Below, piece after piece: positions 60,335 to 64,000 of a stretch of 64,000 bases of DNA (position 1 is its first letter; each line of letters begins with the position of its first letter). Location of the stretch: positions 259,572-323,571 of the forward strand of contig JXTC01000300.1 of assembly GCA_002914845.1 (NCBI GenBank), in the 5' to 3' direction. The translations under genes were made by a program, and so were the position numbers. Source of the stretch: Trema orientale (taxonomy: Eukaryota > Streptophyta > Magnoliopsida > Rosales > Cannabaceae). A model generated the notes under the pieces. The model was not told where the DNA came from and ran no database searches. It worked only from the letters and a program-made list of their open reading frames with translations.

Positions 60335-60487
60335 GGGCATGAATATAGTCCCCTCAAGGGGACTGGTTTCGTTCATGTTTTGGCTAACACATGTCATGTT
60401 TAACCATTATGGTTTTGGTTAAAACATAAACTGTATTGGTCATAACGTAAACAGGACCGGTCCTGTCGAGGAGATAACATCCGCAAC
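60335..60487. mobile_element. Small MITE in a (TA)-rich site
   Basis: The left end 'gggcatgaatatagtcccct' and right end, read inward as 'ggttgcggatgttatctcct', are imperfect inverted repeats. The (TA)n flanks and terminal 'gggca ... gcaacc' words are the same as in the MITE at 17875-18105. About 150 bp, non-coding, with an internal 'ggttaaaacataaac' and 'ggtcataacgtaaac' pair. Confidence 0.6.
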
Positions 60488-62420
60488 CTATATATATAAT
60501 AATTAATCTTTAAGTGAGTTTTTTGAAGATTTCTTTGATTATGATACCACAAGTTATGTACTGTTTAAACTTTTTTTTCCCTGGTATCATTCTTATAAAT
60601 AACCTCTGGTAACATGTACTGCTCAGACTAGCACCTTGGCTGATCAACCCTTTTGTTTACCTTGTAGTTTCCCTAAACTAGGCTCTAAAGTATGTATCGT
60701 CTGTATGTGTAAAACATTCTATTGTATCGTTAAGGAAGCTAAAAAGTAGGGAAAAAACATAAACGTACATTTGAATTTTTGTTGTGCATGAATTTTTTCC
60801 TTATCTAATCCATTTTGTTTTTATTTAGGTAGATTGGGAGGGAAGAGTTGCTCTTATACAGTGAGCAAAAGCAATAGAATCAAGAAATTTTTATTCTTTT
60901 CTATTCACAATTTTGACATGCTCACCCTGAATTATTCTAAATTTGTTTGTACGATTCTGTTATTTGATTTAGGAGGTTGAATGGGCTTATGTTTTTTTAT
61001 TCATGGAACCTAGCTTGTTTGGATTTTGTCTTGTTGGAATGTTTATATTTTGGTTTTATTCTATTTGGTTATACTCTTGATGATGCTTCTTTTTTGAGCT
61101 TGTACATTCAGAATATATAGATTGGTACTTACCTCTTAATATTTTGTTGATTGAAGGATTAGATATTTTAACATCGATGGTCAGTTAAGAAGGTTTATGT
61201 TATCTTTTATCTTTTGGGAATGTAAATAGCATTATTGTCTAACGCAATAGCTTAATATGGATTATCAAAAGGGTTTGTTTGCTTGGTTCAGAACTATATT
61301 GGGTTACGATCATTATAAGGAGAATGATTAACAAAACAAAGCAAAGGAGTCCCATATAAGTAATGAGCGGTGGTGTGGAGGCAGCATGTACAGTTCTAAT
61401 GAATAAGCATCTAGTTGTTTTGTTAATTATCATCCTTGTACAAAGGCTATCATGTTGGTGTCCTTGCAAGCTAGGAGATTGTGTTTACAAGTGCATCTTA
61501 AATTCAGTATTTCAAATGGAAGCTATTTGTCGATTTTCATGGTTAATTTTTTTCTTTTCTCTTAAATCTTTTCCCTTCGTAAGTTTAAAAGTAGTCAAGA
61601 AAGGGACTACAACTACTCAGAGAATAAAAATTAGAGACTTAAGTTGGCATGATGATGATCCCACAATATATGGATGCAGTCATAGAGGTAATTTTGCATA
61701 ATGTTTCTTCACTTTGGCTTCTAATTTCTATGAATCAATTGGAATAACCTCTTCTTTTTTTTTTAAAAAAAAAAAGCTTTAGATGTAGAGATCTACAATA
61801 CACACCAGGTATATATGTGTGTGTATATATATATGTATATAATTAACAAAATATTATAGCCCTATGTATTATTCTTGTTACTAGCATTATGATGATTGGG
61901 AAAATTTTCTTTTCCCTGAATTACTTTTGTGTTCTTCTAAATGTAGACAGTTTAGGTGGGGGATGATGGGTAGACTCTGTAATTGACTATGGTGATTTTA
62001 TTTTAAATTTGTAGACGGTTTGGCTATGGAATAATCTCTCTCATTCTTGTACTTGTAAACCCAATTTTTAGTGGTCTTCAATGAAATTTTTCTATTTTAT
62101 AGTACATTAATACACTATAAAACTACCAGAGTAATATAGAGAATTTAATCAGAATATAAGCATATCATGCACCCATCAAATCCATTTTAATTAAAGTTCA
62201 TTACTGAACTATTTAATTAAACACATCTTACAGGAGCCCATTGGCAATCAAATATGCAGATATATATACTAATAAAAAATATTACTATGCTGAGTTAGGT
62301 AAATTGATTGTTTTTCCCCTTTGGTTACTTTCTTCCCTATTTCCTGTCATATATATAGGGGATAATTTAACCTTATCAATAAACTCACAATTCAATAAAA
62401 TAGTCACAATTATATAAAAC
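60488..62420. other. Unassigned region with gene-like composition
   Basis: The T-rich, low-repeat sequence resembles plant introns and 3' untranslated regions. Possible traces include 'tatttaggtagattgggagg' near 60825 (an acceptor-like site followed by a short VDWEGRVALIQ frame), a 112-codon plus-strand frame at 61363-61701 whose end reads TQRIKIRDLSWHDDDPTIYG, and a 3'-UTR-like stretch ending near 62095. I recognise no family and cannot show splicing, so no gene is called. Confidence 0.3.
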
Positions 62421-64000
62421 CACTACTACAAAAGGGGGATACAACGTCACCACATTCTACATCGCTTTGAGAACTCGCACAACATGGAAAAAAAAAAGGC
62501 CTACAACGTCATATAGTAGACGTTAGAAAAGCGAAGTAATAGGTATATCACATCGCATAAAACGTGCATTGAAAATTACTATATGACATCACTTTTTAGG
62601 CGACCTCTTATATGTATTTTTTATTTTTTTAATTTTTTTTGTTTTATATACGTTTAGTTTTTATTTTTTATTTATTTTTTGAATAAGTTTACCATGTCAC
62701 TTATAAAGCAACGTTACTTAAAAAGAGACATCGTAAACCTGCAATATCACTTAAAAACGACGTCGTAGACTTAGCAAGTCACTTAAAAAGCGACGTCGTA
62801 TATATTTTTTTAATCTTTTAATTTTATTAATTTTATATAATTTCTATTTTCATTTTTTATTTATTTTATTTTTAATTAAGTTTACCACATCGCTTTAAAA
62901 GCAACGTGAAAAGGGGATTAATGACGTCACTCACGGCGCAATGTTGTATAGTGTTTTTAGGATTCTTATGCAGATCCTATTTCGAAGGAGACACTTTCAA
63001 AGGAGAGTAGTCTCTCTTTCACTTCACAATAGATACCGCGCCCCTCCCCATTTCCACTATAGATTCTAACAATTTAAGGTACATTAATCTTAATATATTC
63101 AATTTTTGCATTAGATTTTGTATAATATAGTTATGGAATTTGATTTAAACCGAATAGTTTTGCAACATATTAGATCTTTTAGTTTAGACTTAAGATTTAA
63201 GAATTTTTTAATTTGCTTTTTCTTAGGGTTCTTATGCAAATCTCATTTCGAAGGAGAGTAGTCTCTCCTTCTTTTCGCTACAACAGCCGTCACGCCCCTC
63301 CCCATTTCCACCATAGATTTCGGCGATTTAAGGTACTTTACACTTAAAAGATTCAATTTTTTGACTAGATTTTGTTTAATGTAGCCATAGAATTTGATTT
63401 AAACCGAATATATGTGCAAAGTGTTATATCTTTTAGTTTAGATTTAAGATTTAGGATATTTTGAATTTTTTTCTCTATGATGTGAAAAATTTATTATTGT
63501 ATATTGTTGTTGTTGTTTATTTGAATAGAGTGTGAAAAATTTGTTGCTATAAATTAAAACTGAGTTTTTTTTTCCTCCAGATATTAAGTCTATTTCATGT
63601 TGGTATATTTGCCCTAAAAAGTAGATTTCCAATTATACCCTTTGAGTATAAACAACTTTCACTTATATATAATTGTGATATTTGCTAGATTAAACTATCT
63701 TAGTTGAACAGTTTATTTTCTGAAAAAATTCCATGACTTTGCTTGTGTATAAAGAAACAAACATGATTAAGTGTTAATTATGGGGAGACTTGTTTCTTTA
63801 TCTAAGTCCAAATGAATTAGTTCACAATCTATAAATAAAGATAGAATACTCTATTTATTATAGGTTGTAGTGTTTGTCTATCTCAACGGGAATGATGTGT
63901 CTCAAATCATTGAAGTGTATGACTTCTGATAGAAATACTAGTACAACATAAATAAGTTATGTGTATTGAACTGGACCAGGCAATATAAAGAATTGGAGTG
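62421..64000 (+). mobile_element. CACTA (CMC/EnSpm) DNA transposon, 5' end, continuing past the window
   Basis: The terminus 'cactactacaaaaggggg' at 62421 is the CACTA signature, and AAC at 62418-62420 could be one copy of the 3-bp target duplication. Subterminal repeats follow: variants of 'acgtcatatagtagacg', 'aaaagcgacgtcgta' and 'cacatcgctttaaaagcaac' in both orientations up to about 62960. This is the transposase-binding type of region expected in CACTA elements. From 62952 a leader region contains a tandem pair of about 270-bp units. No transposase coding is visible before the window ends and no opposite terminus is seen, so the right limit is the window edge by default. Confidence 0.75.
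62952..63475 (+). repeat. Tandem pair of about 270-bp units in the CACTA leader
   Basis: Unit 1 starts 'ggattcttatgcagatccta' and unit 2 (about 63228) 'ggttcttatgcaaatctcat'. Both continue with 'ttcgaagga', 'gagtagtctctc', 'cgcccctccccatttcca', 'tagatt', 'aatttgatttaaaccgaata' and 'cttttagtttagact/attt'. The two are roughly 80-85% alike. Confidence 0.8.

Noticed and set aside
61363-61701. 112-codon plus-strand frame as a gene
   Set aside because: No recognisable motif, poor composition in the middle and no confirmed splice sites; left as unassigned.
1-64000. tRNA, rRNA or organellar insertions
   Set aside because: I looked for cloverleaf-like blocks, conserved rRNA words and organelle gene motifs and found none I could support. 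The tRNA-like words seen are retroelement primer sites.
1-64000. A new multi-gene system or biosynthetic cluster
   Set aside because: No set of intact adjacent host genes exists in the window; everything coding is transposon-derived or a gene fragment.

Overview
This window looks like a repeat-dense, gene-poor stretch of a flowering-plant nuclear genome, probably a eudicot. The evidence is a very high A+T content, nested Ty3/Gypsy and Ty1/Copia elements of plant lineages (Tekay/Del-like chromoviruses, Athila/Tat-like elements, one with a tRNA-Arg primer site), hAT, CACTA and MITE-type DNA transposons, and two host gene pieces with plant-type introns (a B3-domain gene and eIF3 subunit f). I see no complete, intact host gene, no rRNA or tRNA gene I can support, and no CRISPR or prokaryotic feature. 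The species cannot be named from this sequence alone.

Layout. 1-1847 is the end of an LTR. 1848-4445 is a head-to-head inverted pair of LTR arms, the right arm being part of the 5' LTR of a decayed Tekay-like chromovirus that runs to about 10.4 kb. Inside it (about 8.53-9.18 kb, opposite strand) lies a three-exon fragment of a B3 transcription-factor gene with its introns. 10.4-14.8 kb holds an LTR fragment, a MITE-like element full of palindromes, a 46-bp minisatellite and a suspicious 71-bp duplication beside an undetermined base. 14.8-18.3 kb is an old LTR (family X) and several MITEs. 18.3-21.8 kb has long-TIR foldback MITEs. 21.9-25.6 kb is a tandem duplication of about 1.7 kb; each unit carries the same hAT insertion and only the second carries a further 290-bp MITE. 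25.3-27.1 kb is Copia-LTR-like.

27691-34098 is a gag-only Tat/Ogre-like element on the minus strand with intact ends, a 5-bp target duplication and tandem repeats in its 3' region. 34559-37114 is a gag-only Copia element. 38.6-53.3 kb is a three-level nest: a second family-X LTR is split by an Athila/Tat-like minus-strand element (40682-52448), whose 5' LTR is in turn split by a minus-strand Tekay-like chromovirus (43775-51671, target duplication AGAAA). 53563-54640 is the first part of an eIF3f-like gene, now a pseudogene, cut in its second exon by a plus-strand Athila/Tat-like element (54641 to about 60270). That element's 5' LTR holds a Copia solo LTR (55296-57231, target duplication GCTTG). 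The window closes with an unassigned stretch and the 5' end of a CACTA transposon from 62421.

The genes do not form a pathway. What can be read here is the order of events: insertions into insertions, paired empty and filled sites, and two host gene fragments caught in the repeats. I did not find an undescribed molecular system. The best leads are the B3 gene fragment inside a retrotransposon, the eIF3f pseudogene, and the LTR inverted repeat with two outward-facing TATA-type promoters.
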